From: Paraconexibacter algicola
GTDB lineage: Bacteria > Actinomycetota > Thermoleophilia > Solirubrobacterales > Solirubrobacteraceae
Length of the DNA stretch: 64,000 nt
Assembly: GCF_003044185.1 (NCBI RefSeq)
Contig: NZ_PYYB01000001.1
Span: 2,686,978-2,750,977, forward strand
Direction: 5' to 3'
This document shows positions 1 through 8,267 of this stretch, piece after piece. The notes under the pieces are model-generated. The model ran no database searches, had not been told where the DNA came from, and saw only the letters and a list, made by a program, of their open reading frames with translations. Each line of letters begins with the position of its first letter. Within the stretch, counting starts at the first letter, position 1. The position numbers and the translations under genes were made by a program.

Positions 1-1013
1 GCGACGTCGTGATCGGGTACCTCGAGCCGCACGACCGGCCGGCCACCTCGGCGCAGGCGGCCGGCCTGGAGGTCGTGCCGCGCCGCCGCGTGGTGCACGG
101 CGCGATCGAGCTGCAGGAGCTCGACGTCGACGCGGTGCTCGCCCGCGCCCCGGAGCTGTGCCTGATCGACGAGCTCGCGCACACCAACGCCGCGGGCTCG
201 GAGCGGCCCAAGCGCCACGAGGACGTGGCGGTCGTCCTGTCCGCCGGCATCGACGTGTTCTCGACGGTGAACGTCCAGCACCTCGAGTCGCTCAACGACC
301 AGATCGCCGACCTGACCGCGACCCGGGTGCGCGAGACGTTCCCCGACGCGGTCCTGCGCGACGCCGACGAGGTCGTGCTCGTCGACCTCACCCCCGAGGC
401 GCTGATCGCCCGCCTGCGCCGCGGCGAGGTCTACCCGGCCGAGCGGATCGAGGCGGCGCTGCGGGGCTTCTTCAAGATCGAGCAGCTCGCGTCGCTGCGC
501 GAGGTCGCGCTGCGGCAGGCGGCCGAGGTCGTCGAGGCGCGCCGTCGCGTGCCGGGCGCGGTCGTGCCCGACGCGCGCCGCGAGGACCGCATCGCCCGCA
601 CCGCCGGGCCGCAGTCGGTCGGCGAGCGGTGCCTGGCGCTCGTGCAGCCGCACCTGGGCGCGCAGCGGGTCGTGCGGCGCGCGTGGCGCAGCGCACGCCG
701 CCTGGGCGCCGAGCTCGACCTCCTCTACGTGCCCGCGCCCGGCCGGCCCCCGACGCCCGCCGAGCAGGAGGCGCTCGACGCGCTGCGGCGGCTGGCGAGC
801 GTGCTCGGCGCGCACCTGCTCGTCGAGCCCGGCGACGACCTCGTGGCGGTCTGCCGCCGGGTCGCCGACGAGCGCGGCACGACCTACCTGCTGCTCGGGG
901 TGCCGGACCCGCCGCGCGGGCTGCGACGCCTGCGACCGAGCCTGCTCGACCGGCTGGTGGTCGCGCTGCCGGGGATCGACGTCCGGGTCGTCGCGGATCG
1001 GGCGCGCCGATGA
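1..1013 (+). CDS. kdpD: KdpD-type sensor lacking a kinase domain (5' partial)
   Basis: The 5' end lies outside the window: the frame is open from base 3 and the first visible residues (DVVIGYLE) are internal to the KdpD sensor domain. The visible part carries the Walker-B-like LCLIDELAHTN, then GIDVFSTVNVQHLESLND, both hallmarks of the N-terminal KdpD (PF02702) domain, followed by a UspA-like domain over about the last 130 residues. It then stops. The four membrane helices, GAF and histidine-kinase domains of full-length KdpD are absent, so this is the short KdpD form known from some cyanobacteria and Deinococcus. Those are thought to work with a separate kinase or on the Kdp K+-ATPase directly. 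The stop overlaps the next gene by ATGA, implying translational coupling. Upstream kdp genes are expected but not visible. Confidence 0.9.
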   Translation, partial: DVVIGYLEPHDRPATSAQAAGLEVVPRRRVVHGAIELQELDVDAVLARAPELCLIDELAHTNAAGSERPKRHEDVAVVLSAGIDVFSTVNVQHLESLNDQIADLTATRVRETFPDAVLRDADEVVLVDLTPEALIARLRRGEVYPAERIEAALRGFFKIEQLASLREVALRQAAEVVEARRRVPGAVVPDARREDRIARTAGPQSVGERCLALVQPHLGAQRVVRRAWRSARRLGAELDLLYVPAPGRPPTPAEQEALDALRRLASVLGAHLLVEPGDDLVAVCRRVADERGTTYLLLGVPDPPRGLRRLRPSLLDRLVVALPGIDVRVVADRARR

Positions 1014-1636
1014 TCGGGATGACCGTCGACGTCGAGATCGTCGTCCTGCTCGTCCTCGCCGCCGCGGTGGCGGGGGTCGCGGCGGGCGTGCACCGCCGCC
1101 GCACGCAGACCGCGGAGGCGCTCGGCCGCGCGCCGCGCCGGATCCTCTTCCCGTTCGTCGGGACGACGCTGTCGGAGCGGGCGCTGGAGGCCGCGCTGCG
1201 GCTCGCGCACGGGGAGGGAGCGGTGCTCGTGCCCGTCTACCTCGCAGAGCTGCCGCGCCACCTCGCGCTGGACGCGCCGATCGAGCGACGCGCCGAGACG
1301 GCGGTGGCGCTGCTGGAGGCGGTGGAGATCCGCGGGAGCCGGGCCGGGGTGCCGGTCGACGGGCGGATCGTGCGCGGTCGCACCGTGCGGCACGCCTGCC
1401 GCCTGCTGTTCGAGGACGAGCGGTTCGACCGGATGCTCGTGGCGGCCGCGACCGCCGGTCAGGACGACGGGCTCGACGCCGACGACGTCGCCTGGCTGCT
1501 GCGCTGCGCGCCCGGGGAGGTGCTCGTCGTCCGGCCCGGGGACGCGCCCGCGCCCGACCGCCCGGCGGACGGCCGCGCCGCGGTCCCGGCGAACCGGCGC
1601 AGCACCGCCTCCGCGCTCGTCCCGCGCGGCGTGTAG
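1010..1636 (+). CDS. Membrane-anchored UspA-domain protein
   Basis: This 208-residue protein starts at the ATG overlapping the kdpD stop (ATGA). An N-terminal hydrophobic helix (about residues 7-28) is followed by Arg-rich residues (HRRR), which predicts a cytoplasmic C-terminal domain. Residues about 42-165 resemble a universal stress protein fold (RILFPFVGTTLSERALEAAL at the first strand, GEVLVVRPG at the last). I do not see a clean ATP-binding G-2x-G-9x-G(S/T) motif, so nucleotide binding is doubtful. The last 40 residues are Pro/Ala/Arg-rich. Coupling to kdpD suggests a role in K+ or osmotic stress sensing. The 3' end overlaps the convergent GH113-like gene by 178 bases. Confidence 0.75.
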   Translation: MIGMTVDVEIVVLLVLAAAVAGVAAGVHRRRTQTAEALGRAPRRILFPFVGTTLSERALEAALRLAHGEGAVLVPVYLAELPRHLALDAPIERRAETAVALLEAVEIRGSRAGVPVDGRIVRGRTVRHACRLLFEDERFDRMLVAAATAGQDDGLDADDVAWLLRCAPGEVLVVRPGDAPAPDRPADGRAAVPANRRSTASALVPRGV

Positions 1637-2631
1637 CCGCCGGTCGCGCCGTCGCCGTGGCGGCCGTCCAGCGACCAGTCCCACCACCAGATCCCGACGA
1701 ACCACGGCACGCGGCGGAAGGCGCGCAGCGCCGCCGTGTACGCGATCGACTGGATCCCGGGATCGACCGGGGCGTCGCGGTCCTCGCGCGAGGGCTCGGC
1801 GGTCGCGCCGCGGCGGGCCGCGTAGCCGAGCTCGGTGAAGCGGACGGGCTTGTCGCCGCCGACGCGGCGGCGCAGCGCGGCGAGGCGCCGTTCCCACGGC
1901 CGCCACGCCCGGACGAGCTCCGCGGTGGTCGGTGTCCGGTCGCGGTCGGCGGTGAGCGGCATGTAGGCGTCGATGCCGATGCTGTCCAGGTCGTCCCAGA
2001 AGCCGATCCGCTCGGCGTCCTGCACCCAGTTGGCGGCGTAGGTGAGCTCGCCGTCGTAGACCCGGCGGACCGCGGCGATCAGGGTCCGGAAGCGGTCGGT
2101 CTCGCGCGCCATCGTGACGAGCTCGGTCCCGACGACGAACGTGTCGGCCCGGACCCGGTCGGCGAGCCGCGCGTAGTGGAGGACCATCCGCGTGTAGGAG
2201 GCGAACCAGGCGTCGACGTCGACCGGGGTGAGCTCGCCGCGGAAGCCCTCGTCGAGGCGGTCGACGTGCGGCTTGACGACGACGCGCAGCCCGAGCGAGC
2301 GCGCCGTCCGGGCGGCCTGCAGGAGCCCGGCGTCGTCGGGGGACTTCAGCGGGGACGGGTCGATGTCGGCGCTGAACGCGTTCTCCTGGTACCAGACCGG
2401 GACCAGCACGGCGTGGGTGGTCCCGGTGTCGCGCAGCGCCCGGAGCGCGTCGCCGGCGCGGGTGCCGGAGAAGCCGTCGGGCACGTACGCGGTGAGGTTC
2501 ATGCCCTGCTCCCAGCGCGGGCCGAGCAGGGGACCCTCGCGGACGGTCACGTCGATCCGCTCGGTCGTCGTGCCGCAGCCGCCGAGCGCCACGAGCAGCA
2601 CCGCCACGAGGGCGGCGGGACGCGGACGCAC
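1459..2631 (-). CDS. GH113-like glycosidase lipoprotein
   Basis: This 390-residue protein has a lipoprotein signal peptide with lipobox LGGC (acylated Cys at residue 19). The TIM-barrel-like body resembles glycoside hydrolase family 113 (beta-mannanase type). Candidate catalytic residues are Glu170 in VVGTELV and Glu267 in RFTELGY, with an aromatic barrel end (WFVGIWWWDWS). GH113 enzymes cleave beta-1,4-mannans, but many actinobacterial relatives are uncharacterised, so the substrate is inferred. The domain ends near VLRRFAG. The final 50 or so residues are a Ser/Ala/Thr-rich tail that lies opposite the Usp gene, and the tail may be real or the product of a lost stop codon. Confidence 0.75.
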   Translation of the reverse strand: MRPRPAALVAVLLVALGGCGTTTERIDVTVREGPLLGPRWEQGMNLTAYVPDGFSGTRAGDALRALRDTGTTHAVLVPVWYQENAFSADIDPSPLKSPDDAGLLQAARTARSLGLRVVVKPHVDRLDEGFRGELTPVDVDAWFASYTRMVLHYARLADRVRADTFVVGTELVTMARETDRFRTLIAAVRRVYDGELTYAANWVQDAERIGFWDDLDSIGIDAYMPLTADRDRTPTTAELVRAWRPWERRLAALRRRVGGDKPVRFTELGYAARRGATAEPSREDRDAPVDPGIQSIAYTAALRAFRRVPWFVGIWWWDWSLDGRHGDGATGGYTPRGTSAEAVLRRFAGTAARPSAGRSGAGASPGRTTSTSPGAQRSSQATSSASSPSS

Positions 2632-2647
2632 GCGCGGGCGCCGACGG

Positions 2648-2998
2648 TCAGTGGTCGGCGACCGTGCCGCCCTCGGGCTGCAGCGGCCGGCCCTCGTCGT
2701 GCCACTGCTGGATGCCGCCGGCCATCGAGTACGCCTCGAACCCGGCGCGGCGGAACGCCTGAGCGGCCATCAGCGAGCGCACGCCGCCGCGGCACTGGAA
2801 CACGATCGGCGTGTCCTTGTCGAAGCTGTCGGCCGAGGAGGCCAGCCGCTCCAGCTCGACGTGCCGGGACCCCTCGATGTAGCCCGCGTCGACCTCGTAC
2901 TGCTCGCGCACGTCGACGAGGACGGCGCCCTGGGCGATCTTCTCGACCGCGCCCTCGGGCGTGACCTCGATGTCCGGGTCGGAGAGGGGATGGCTCAT
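2648..2998 (-). CDS. Single-domain rhodanese
   Basis: This 116-residue protein is one rhodanese domain. It has the family signature VLVDVREQYEVDAGYIEGS and the six-residue active-site loop CRGGVR beginning with catalytic Cys69, so sulfurtransferase activity is plausible. It is cytoplasmic, with no signal peptide. I chose ATG 2998 because a TATCCT hexamer (3006-3011) ends 7 nt upstream, giving a leaderless transcript. A longer GTG start at 3034 is possible but would put that promoter inside the gene. It lies 16 nt upstream of the GH113-like gene on the same strand, so the two may be cotranscribed. Confidence 0.88.
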   Translation of the reverse strand: MSHPLSDPDIEVTPEGAVEKIAQGAVLVDVREQYEVDAGYIEGSRHVELERLASSADSFDKDTPIVFQCRGGVRSLMAAQAFRRAGFEAYSMAGGIQQWHDEGRPLQPEGGTVADH

Positions 2999-3078
2999 GC
3001 GCCGAAGGATACGGGCCGCCCGCGGGGCCGTCACCGGACGTTCACGAGCTGCGACTCGTCGCGCGATTGGGTTGGGGC

Positions 3079-4200
3079 ATGACCAGGATCCCCACCCGCG
3101 TCGCCGGCCTGCTGGCCGCGGCGACCCTCATCATCACCGGCGTGACCGTCGGCTCCTCGATCGCCGCCCCCGGCGACGCCGATCGCGGCGACCGCGGCCC
3201 CGACCGCGGCGACCGCCGGCCGCTGGTCATCGGCCACCGCGGCGCCTCCGGCTACCGGCCCGAGCACACGCTCGCCGCCTACGAGCTCGCCGCGCGCCAG
3301 GGCGCCGACTCCATCGAGCCCGACCTCGTCTCCACGAAGGACGGCGTGCTCGTCGCCCGGCACGAGAACGAGATCGGCGGCACCACCGACGTCGCCGACC
3401 ACCCGGAGTTCGCGGGCCGCCGCACGACGAAGACGATCGACGGCGTGTCGCTCACCGGCTGGTTCACCGAGGACTTCACGCTGCGTGAGCTCAAGACGCT
3501 GCGCGCGAAGGAGCGCATCCCCGCGGTCCGCCAGGAGAACACGATCTTCGACGGCCGCTTCGAGGTCCCGACGCTCCAGGAGGTGCTGACGCTGCGCGCC
3601 CGCCTGTCGCGCGAGCTCGGCCGCGAGATCGGCGTCTACCCCGAGACGAAGCACCCGACGTACTTCCGCTCGATCGGCCTGCCGCTCGAGGAGCCGCTCG
3701 TGCGCACGCTGCGCGCGAACCGGCTCGACGGCCGCCGCGCCCCGGTGTTCCTGCAGTCCTTCGAGGTCGGCAACCTGCAGCGGCTCGACCGCATGATCGA
3801 CGTGCCGCTCGTCCAGCTGCTCGGTGGCGCCACGTCGCGGCCGGCGGACGTCGGCGCCGACGGCCCGACCTACGGGCAGCTCGCGACCGCCGAGGGCCTG
3901 CGCGGCGTCGCCCGCTACGCCGACGGCGTCGGCCCGTCGAAGGACTACGTGATCCCGCGGGACGCCGCCGGGCGCTCGCTCCCGGCGACCGGCTTCGTGC
4001 GCGACGCGCACCGCGTCGGCCTGCTCGTGCACCCGTACACGTTCCGCGCCGAGAACCAGTTCCTGCCGGTCGAGCTGCGCCGCGGCACCGACCCGGCGGC
4101 CTACGGGGACGTGCTCGCCGAGCTCGCCGCGTTCTACGCGGCCGGGGTCGACGGCGTGTTCGCCGACCAGCCGGACCTCGCGGTCGAGGCGCGCCCGTAG
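3079..4200 (+). CDS. Secreted glycerophosphodiester phosphodiesterase
   Basis: This 373-residue protein has a signal peptide (hydrophobic run about residues 8-29, then APGDADRG). The GDPD barrel starts at IGHRGASGYRPEHT and carries the expected His53, Glu80/Asp82 (SIEPDL) and His95. This is the GlpQ type that hydrolyses glycerophosphodiesters to glycerol-3-phosphate and an alcohol outside the cytoplasm. The insertion after His95 and the phrase VYPETKHP also fit GlpQ-like enzymes. ATG 3079 gives a normal signal peptide. An in-frame TTG at 3067 would add four residues. No glycerol-3-phosphate uptake genes are adjacent. Confidence 0.9.
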   Translation: MTRIPTRVAGLLAAATLIITGVTVGSSIAAPGDADRGDRGPDRGDRRPLVIGHRGASGYRPEHTLAAYELAARQGADSIEPDLVSTKDGVLVARHENEIGGTTDVADHPEFAGRRTTKTIDGVSLTGWFTEDFTLRELKTLRAKERIPAVRQENTIFDGRFEVPTLQEVLTLRARLSRELGREIGVYPETKHPTYFRSIGLPLEEPLVRTLRANRLDGRRAPVFLQSFEVGNLQRLDRMIDVPLVQLLGGATSRPADVGADGPTYGQLATAEGLRGVARYADGVGPSKDYVIPRDAAGRSLPATGFVRDAHRVGLLVHPYTFRAENQFLPVELRRGTDPAAYGDVLAELAAFYAAGVDGVFADQPDLAVEARP

Positions 4201-4219
4201 CGCGGGCTCGGGCTCGGGC

Positions 4220-5431
4220 TCACGCGAACGTGCGGCCCTCGCCCCGGTAGGTCGGCACGCTGCGCTCCACCACGTCCCCGCGGACGAGGTGGAGCGTGTC
4301 GAACCGCTCGCACAGCTCGCCCGCCTTCGTGTGGCGGAACCAGACCCGGTCGCCGACCGCCAGCCGGTCGGCGACCGCGCCGAGCAGCGGGGTCTGCACC
4401 TCGCCCGCGCCCTCGCGGCCGTCGAGCCGCAAGCCGGCGGGCAGCACCGGGGTGGGGAGCCGATCGGCACCCGCCGCCCCGGAGGCGTGGTAGCCGCCGC
4501 CGAGCACCGTCGCGATCCCCGGGGCGGGACGGCGCACGACCGGCAGCGCGAACAGCGCCGCGGGCCGGCCGACCCAGCCCGCGTAGGTGTCGAAGAGCGT
4601 CGGGGCGTAGAGGCCGCTGCCGGCGGCGAGCTCGGTGACGGCGGTCTCGCGCGCGGTCCGCTCCAGGGAGCCGGTGCCGCCGCCGTTGACGAACTCCAGC
4701 GGGGCCACCGCCCGGACGGCGGCGACGACCGCGGCCCGGCGGCGGGCGAGCTCGCGTGCGCTGCCGCGCTGCATCAGCTGGATCGCCGCGGCGGCGAGGC
4801 GGCTCGGCGGCGCGTCGCCGACCCCGGCGATCTGCGCCTCGTAGCTCATGAGGCCGACGAGGCGCGCCCCCGGATGGGCGACGACCGCCCGGGCGAGCGC
4901 GGTCGCCGCGCCGGCGTCGTGGACCGGGGAGCGGCGCACCCCGAGGTGCACGCGCCCGCCGAGCGGCCGCCAGGACGCGTCGAGGTCCAGGGCCACCCGG
5001 ATCGGGTGCGCGCCGTCGACGGGCAGCAGTCCCAGCTGCGCGACGTCGTCGACCATGATCGTCACCCGTTGCGCCGCGACCGGGTCGGCGGCGAGCGCGG
5101 CGAGCGCGTGGCGGTCCGCGGTCGGGTAGGCGACGAGGACGTCGTCGTGTCCCGCGCCTGCGAGCCACAGCGCCTCGGGCAGCGTGAACGCCATGACGCC
5201 CGCGAAGCCGTCGCGGGCGAGCACGTCGTCGAGGATCGCGCGACAGCGCACGGACTTGCTCGCCACGCGGATCGGCCGGCCGGCCGCGCGCGCGACGAGA
5301 TCGCGGGCGTTGGCCTCCAGGGCGTCGAGGTCGACGATCGCCAGCGGCGGCTCGAGCCCGGCGGTCGCCCGGTCGTAGCGGGCGCGCAGCGCGTCGGGGG
5401 ATGGCGCGGGGACGGTCGGGGAGGAGCTCAC
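4220..5431 (-). CDS. D-threonine-aldolase/D-serine-dehydratase-like PLP enzyme
   Basis: This 403-residue protein has an alanine-racemase-type N-terminal barrel with the PLP lysine in ASKSVR (Lys59). The C-terminal domain is of the D-serine-dehydratase type, ending in the metal site FRHTKAGELC (His and Cys ligands). Families of this fold are annotated as amino-acid deaminase/aldolase and act on D-3-hydroxy amino acids. The exact substrate cannot be read from sequence. The start is GTG 5431, and an AATGAT hexamer lies 8 nt upstream. The divergent lipoprotein starts only 22 bases away, so the two promoters must overlap. Confidence 0.85.
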   Translation of the reverse strand: MSSSPTVPAPSPDALRARYDRATAGLEPPLAIVDLDALEANARDLVARAAGRPIRVASKSVRCRAILDDVLARDGFAGVMAFTLPEALWLAGAGHDDVLVAYPTADRHALAALAADPVAAQRVTIMVDDVAQLGLLPVDGAHPIRVALDLDASWRPLGGRVHLGVRRSPVHDAGAATALARAVVAHPGARLVGLMSYEAQIAGVGDAPPSRLAAAAIQLMQRGSARELARRRAAVVAAVRAVAPLEFVNGGGTGSLERTARETAVTELAAGSGLYAPTLFDTYAGWVGRPAALFALPVVRRPAPGIATVLGGGYHASGAAGADRLPTPVLPAGLRLDGREGAGEVQTPLLGAVADRLAVGDRVWFRHTKAGELCERFDTLHLVRGDVVERSVPTYRGEGRTFA

Positions 5432-5453
5432 CGCCTGCGATCATTCCAGGGGC

Positions 5454-6065
5454 ATGCGCCGCTCGCCCGCCCTGCTCGCCGTGGCCCTGAGCCTGACGCT
5501 CGTCGCGTGCGGCGGGGACGAGGACGACGGCGGGCGCGCCGCCGCCCCGCCCGCCGCGGCCGCGACGCCGACGCCCGACCCGGGCACCACGACACCGCGC
5601 GCGCCGCGCGGGCGCAGCCCGCTGGAGCTGCCGCCGGGCGTGCCGAGCACGCCGCGCAGGCCGCGGACCTCCCAGGAGGACCGGGACGTCATCACCGGCT
5701 GGGCGCGCGCGCTCGCCGCGGGCGACGTCGCCGGGGCCGCCCGCTTCTTCGCGCGGCCGTCGCTGGTGCAGAACGGGACGCCGGTCGTGCGGCTGGACTC
5801 GTTCCGCTCGCGCGTCGCGTTCAACCTCGCGCTGCCGTGCGGCGCCCGCCCCGTCCGCTTCGGGTCGGGGGACGGCTACAGCATCGTCGAGTTCGCGCTC
5901 TCCGACCGGCCGGGCGGGGACTGCGGGGGCGCCACCGGGCAGCGCGCCCGGTGCGCCATCAAGGTCGACGACGGGCGCATCACCGAGTGGTACCGGCTCC
6001 CCGACGACCCCGCCGACGACGCGCCGGCGCTGCCGGAGTTCGACGGGGACGTCAGCGAGGCCTGA
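5454..6065 (+). CDS. Lipoprotein of unknown function
   Basis: This 203-residue protein has a clear lipoprotein signal (LTLVACGG, acylated Cys at about residue 19). A Pro/Ala/Thr-rich linker follows to about residue 70, then a compact globular domain of about 120 residues. The segment DVITGWARALAAGDVAGAARFFA resembles the first helices of SnoaL/NTF2-like folds, and the domain contains paired cysteines (LPCGARP, DCGG, RCAIK). The likely location is the outer face of the membrane. The function is unknown, and the NTF2-like call is tentative. Confidence 0.7.
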   Translation: MRRSPALLAVALSLTLVACGGDEDDGGRAAAPPAAAATPTPDPGTTTPRAPRGRSPLELPPGVPSTPRRPRTSQEDRDVITGWARALAAGDVAGAARFFARPSLVQNGTPVVRLDSFRSRVAFNLALPCGARPVRFGSGDGYSIVEFALSDRPGGDCGGATGQRARCAIKVDDGRITEWYRLPDDPADDAPALPEFDGDVSEA

Positions 6066-6089
6066 GCGGCCACGCGCCCGGACGAGCGG

Positions 6090-6293
6090 TCAGTACACGT
6101 CGCGACGGTCGCGCACGACGACGGCGTCGCGGCGACGTCCCATGTCGAAGAGCGCGAGGAGGATCCCGAGCACGCCGACGGCGGTGAGGATCGTGCCGAC
6201 GGTCGTCAGGTCGACGCCGTCGATCCGGTCGGTGACCGCGAAGCGCAGGATCAGGCCGGCGGTGAGGAGGAAGAGGGCGGGTCCGAGAGGCAT
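6090..6293 (-). CDS. Small two-helix membrane protein (DUF6458-like)
   Basis: This 67-residue protein begins MPLGPALFLLTAGLILRFAV, continues with a short loop (TDRIDGVDL) and a second helix (TVGTILTAVGVLGILLALF), and ends in a basic tail (GRRRDAVVVRDRRD). The layout and N-terminal motif match the small actinobacterial family annotated DUF6458. I chose ATG 6293 because it starts exactly at that conserved motif. Upstream in-frame codons run into the acyl-CoA dehydrogenase promoter. The function is unknown. Confidence 0.72.
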   Translation of the reverse strand: MPLGPALFLLTAGLILRFAVTDRIDGVDLTTVGTILTAVGVLGILLALFDMGRRRDAVVVRDRRDVY

Positions 6294-6333
6294 GTGGGCG
6301 GGATTGCCCGGATCCTCCCCGTACCATGCAGGG

Positions 6334-7488
6334 ATGACCGCCACCGCGTTCCCCGATCTCTACGACATCCCGCAGGAGCTCCTGGACTTCCGGGATCTCG
6401 TCCGGCAGCTGGCGCAGGAGCAGATCGCGCCGCGCGCGGGGGACATCGATCGCACCGGCGAGTACCCGTGGGACATCCGCAAGCTCCTGGGCGAGCAGGA
6501 CGTCCTGGGCCTCCCGTTCGAGGCCGAGTACGGCGGCACCGGCACCGGCACCCTGATGCTGCAGATGGCGGTCGAGGAGATCGCGAAGGTCTGCGCGTCG
6601 AGCTCGCTCATCCTCATGATCCAGGAGCTCGGCTCGCTCCCGATCACGCTGTTCGGCAACGAGGAGCAGAAGCAGCGCTTCCTGCCGCGGCTGGCCACCG
6701 GCGAGATCTCCCCGGCGTTCGCGCTGTCGGAGCCCGAGGCGGGCTCGGACCCGGCGTCGATGCGCACGTTCGCCAAGCGCGACGGCGACGACTGGATCCT
6801 CAACGGCACGAAGAACTGGATCACCAACGCCGGGATCGCCGACTACTACGTCGTGTTCGCGAAGACCGACCGCGACAACAACCGGATCAGCGCCTTCATC
6901 GTCGAGTCCGACCGCGACGGCGTCGACCCCGGCAAGAAGGAGCACAAGCTCGGCATCAAGGGCTCGCCGACCGGCTCCCCGACCTTCACCGACGTCCGCA
7001 TCCCGGCCGAGAACCTGCTCGGCGTCGAGGGCAAGGGCCTGTCGGTGGCGCTCGGCACGCTGGAGCGCACGCGGCTGGGTGCGGCGGCGCAGGCGGTGGG
7101 GATCGCGCAGGGTGCGACGGACTACGCCAACGAGTACGCGAAGGAGCGGATCGCGTTCGGCAAGCCGATCAACCAGCTGCAGGGCCTGCAGTTCAAGCTC
7201 GCCGACATGGAGACCGGGACCGCCGCGGCGCGTGAGCTGCTCTACAAGGCGTGCACGATGGTCGACCGGGGCGTCCCGGGCGTGGGGAAGTACACGTCGA
7301 TGGCGAAGCTGTTCGCGTCCGACAACGCGATGAAGGTCACGGTCGAGGCGATCCAGGTGCTGGGCGGCTACGGCTACGTGAACGAGTACCCCGTCGAGCG
7401 GATGATGCGAGATGCGAAGATCACGCAGATCTACGAGGGGACCAACGAGATCCAGCGCGTCGTCATCGCCCGCGCGATGGCGAAGTGA
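6334..7488 (+). CDS. Acyl-CoA dehydrogenase
   Basis: This 384-residue flavoenzyme has the full family architecture: an N-terminal helical domain, the beta-domain signature ALSEPEAGSD, the WITNAG substrate region and the C-terminal helical domain. The catalytic base is Glu368 in IYEGTNEIQR. It catalyses FAD-dependent alpha,beta-dehydrogenation of acyl-CoA in beta-oxidation. The position of the Glu is that of short/medium-chain (SCAD-type) enzymes. The start is ATG 6334, because a TACCAT hexamer (6322-6327) ends 6 nt before it. A zinc-protease gene follows after 22 nt and may be cotranscribed. Confidence 0.95.
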   Translation: MTATAFPDLYDIPQELLDFRDLVRQLAQEQIAPRAGDIDRTGEYPWDIRKLLGEQDVLGLPFEAEYGGTGTGTLMLQMAVEEIAKVCASSSLILMIQELGSLPITLFGNEEQKQRFLPRLATGEISPAFALSEPEAGSDPASMRTFAKRDGDDWILNGTKNWITNAGIADYYVVFAKTDRDNNRISAFIVESDRDGVDPGKKEHKLGIKGSPTGSPTFTDVRIPAENLLGVEGKGLSVALGTLERTRLGAAAQAVGIAQGATDYANEYAKERIAFGKPINQLQGLQFKLADMETGTAAARELLYKACTMVDRGVPGVGKYTSMAKLFASDNAMKVTVEAIQVLGGYGYVNEYPVERMMRDAKITQIYEGTNEIQRVVIARAMAK

Positions 7489-7510
7489 CGAGCCAGGGAG
7501 CGAGAGTGCC

Positions 7511-8164
7511 GTGAAGTTCCGCCGACCGTCAGAGCTGTTCCCCGTCCAGCGGACGCTGCTGGCGGCCGGTGTCGCCCTGTCGCTGGGCCTGACCGCGATC
7601 GTGCTGCTCGACGGGTGGCACCCCAACGGGGCGATCCGTCTCGTCGAGGGGATCGCGGTCGTGGTCGTCCTCGCCTCGGCGCTGTTCGGCGCGATGGGCA
7701 TGATCGGCCTGAAGCTCGCCGACTGGCAGGAGCCCGCCGACGAGGACGAGTTCGAGCGGGTCGTCCAGGAGGCCGAGCGGCTCGCCCGCCAGGGCACGGC
7801 CGCCGAGCCCGACGAGTCGGAGTTCCTCGACCTCGACCCGTACGACGACCAGGACTTCGAGGAGCTCGTCCGCGACGCCCTGGACGACCTGCCCGACCTG
7901 CTGCGCCCGCTGCTGGAGAACCACAACGTCGCGGTGGTCATCTCCGACGGTGGCCGGCGCAACAAGGCGTACGGCCTCTACCACGGGGACGGGGCGACCC
8001 GCGACGAGGTCCCGGACCGCATCGTCATCTACCGCGACACGCTGCGCCGGGACTTCGGGCACGACGCGGACCTGCTGCGCGAGCAGGTGACGATCACCGT
8101 CCGGCACGAGCTCGCCCACCACGTCGGCTTCGACGAGCTCGGCGTCCGCGACCTCGGCCTCTAG
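7511..8164 (+). CDS. Membrane-anchored minimal zinc metallopeptidase
   Basis: This 217-residue protein has two N-terminal membrane helices (about residues 16-36 and 45-70). An acidic linker follows, then a C-terminal domain of the zincin_1/DUF1025 type (PF06262) with the zinc motif HELAHH (His199, Glu200, His203) followed by GFDE. These minimal metallopeptidases are typically cytosolic and about 120 residues long, so the membrane anchor here is an addition. The start is GTG 7511, 22 nt after the dehydrogenase stop. The substrate is unknown. Confidence 0.82.
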   Translation: MKFRRPSELFPVQRTLLAAGVALSLGLTAIVLLDGWHPNGAIRLVEGIAVVVVLASALFGAMGMIGLKLADWQEPADEDEFERVVQEAERLARQGTAAEPDESEFLDLDPYDDQDFEELVRDALDDLPDLLRPLLENHNVAVVISDGGRRNKAYGLYHGDGATRDEVPDRIVIYRDTLRRDFGHDADLLREQVTITVRHELAHHVGFDELGVRDLGL

Positions 8165-8192
8165 CGCCCCCCGCCCGCCCGCGCCCGCCGCC

Positions 8193-8242
8193 GTCGAACA
8201 GGGAGTTCTTCGGCCCAGGGGGGAGCAACTCCCTGTTCGGCG
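8193..8242. repeat. Palindromic repeat, left copy
   Basis: The arms GTCGAACAGGGAG and CTCCCTGTTCGGC pair into a long hairpin; pairing extends to 8190-8207 against 8227-8244 with one mismatch. The loop contains TTCGGCC. A second copy with the same arms, spacing and orientation lies at 9119-9168, exactly 926 bases away. Together they bracket the DUF559 gene. Confidence 0.9.
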
Positions 8243-8247
8243 GCCTA

Positions 8248-8267
8248 GAGGGGTCATGGATCCCCTC
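8248..8267 (+). promoter_or_regulatory. Start-codon hairpin of the DUF559 gene
   Basis: GAGGGG (8248-8253) is the only Shine-Dalgarno-like sequence before ATG 8256. It is complementary to CCCCTC (8262-8267) in codons 3-4, so the start codon sits in the loop. This could mask ribosome entry. Confidence 0.5.

Noticed and set aside
9-1013. GTG 9 as the start of the KdpD-like gene
   Set aside because: The conserved DVVIGYLE motif spans it, so the frame continues upstream of the window.
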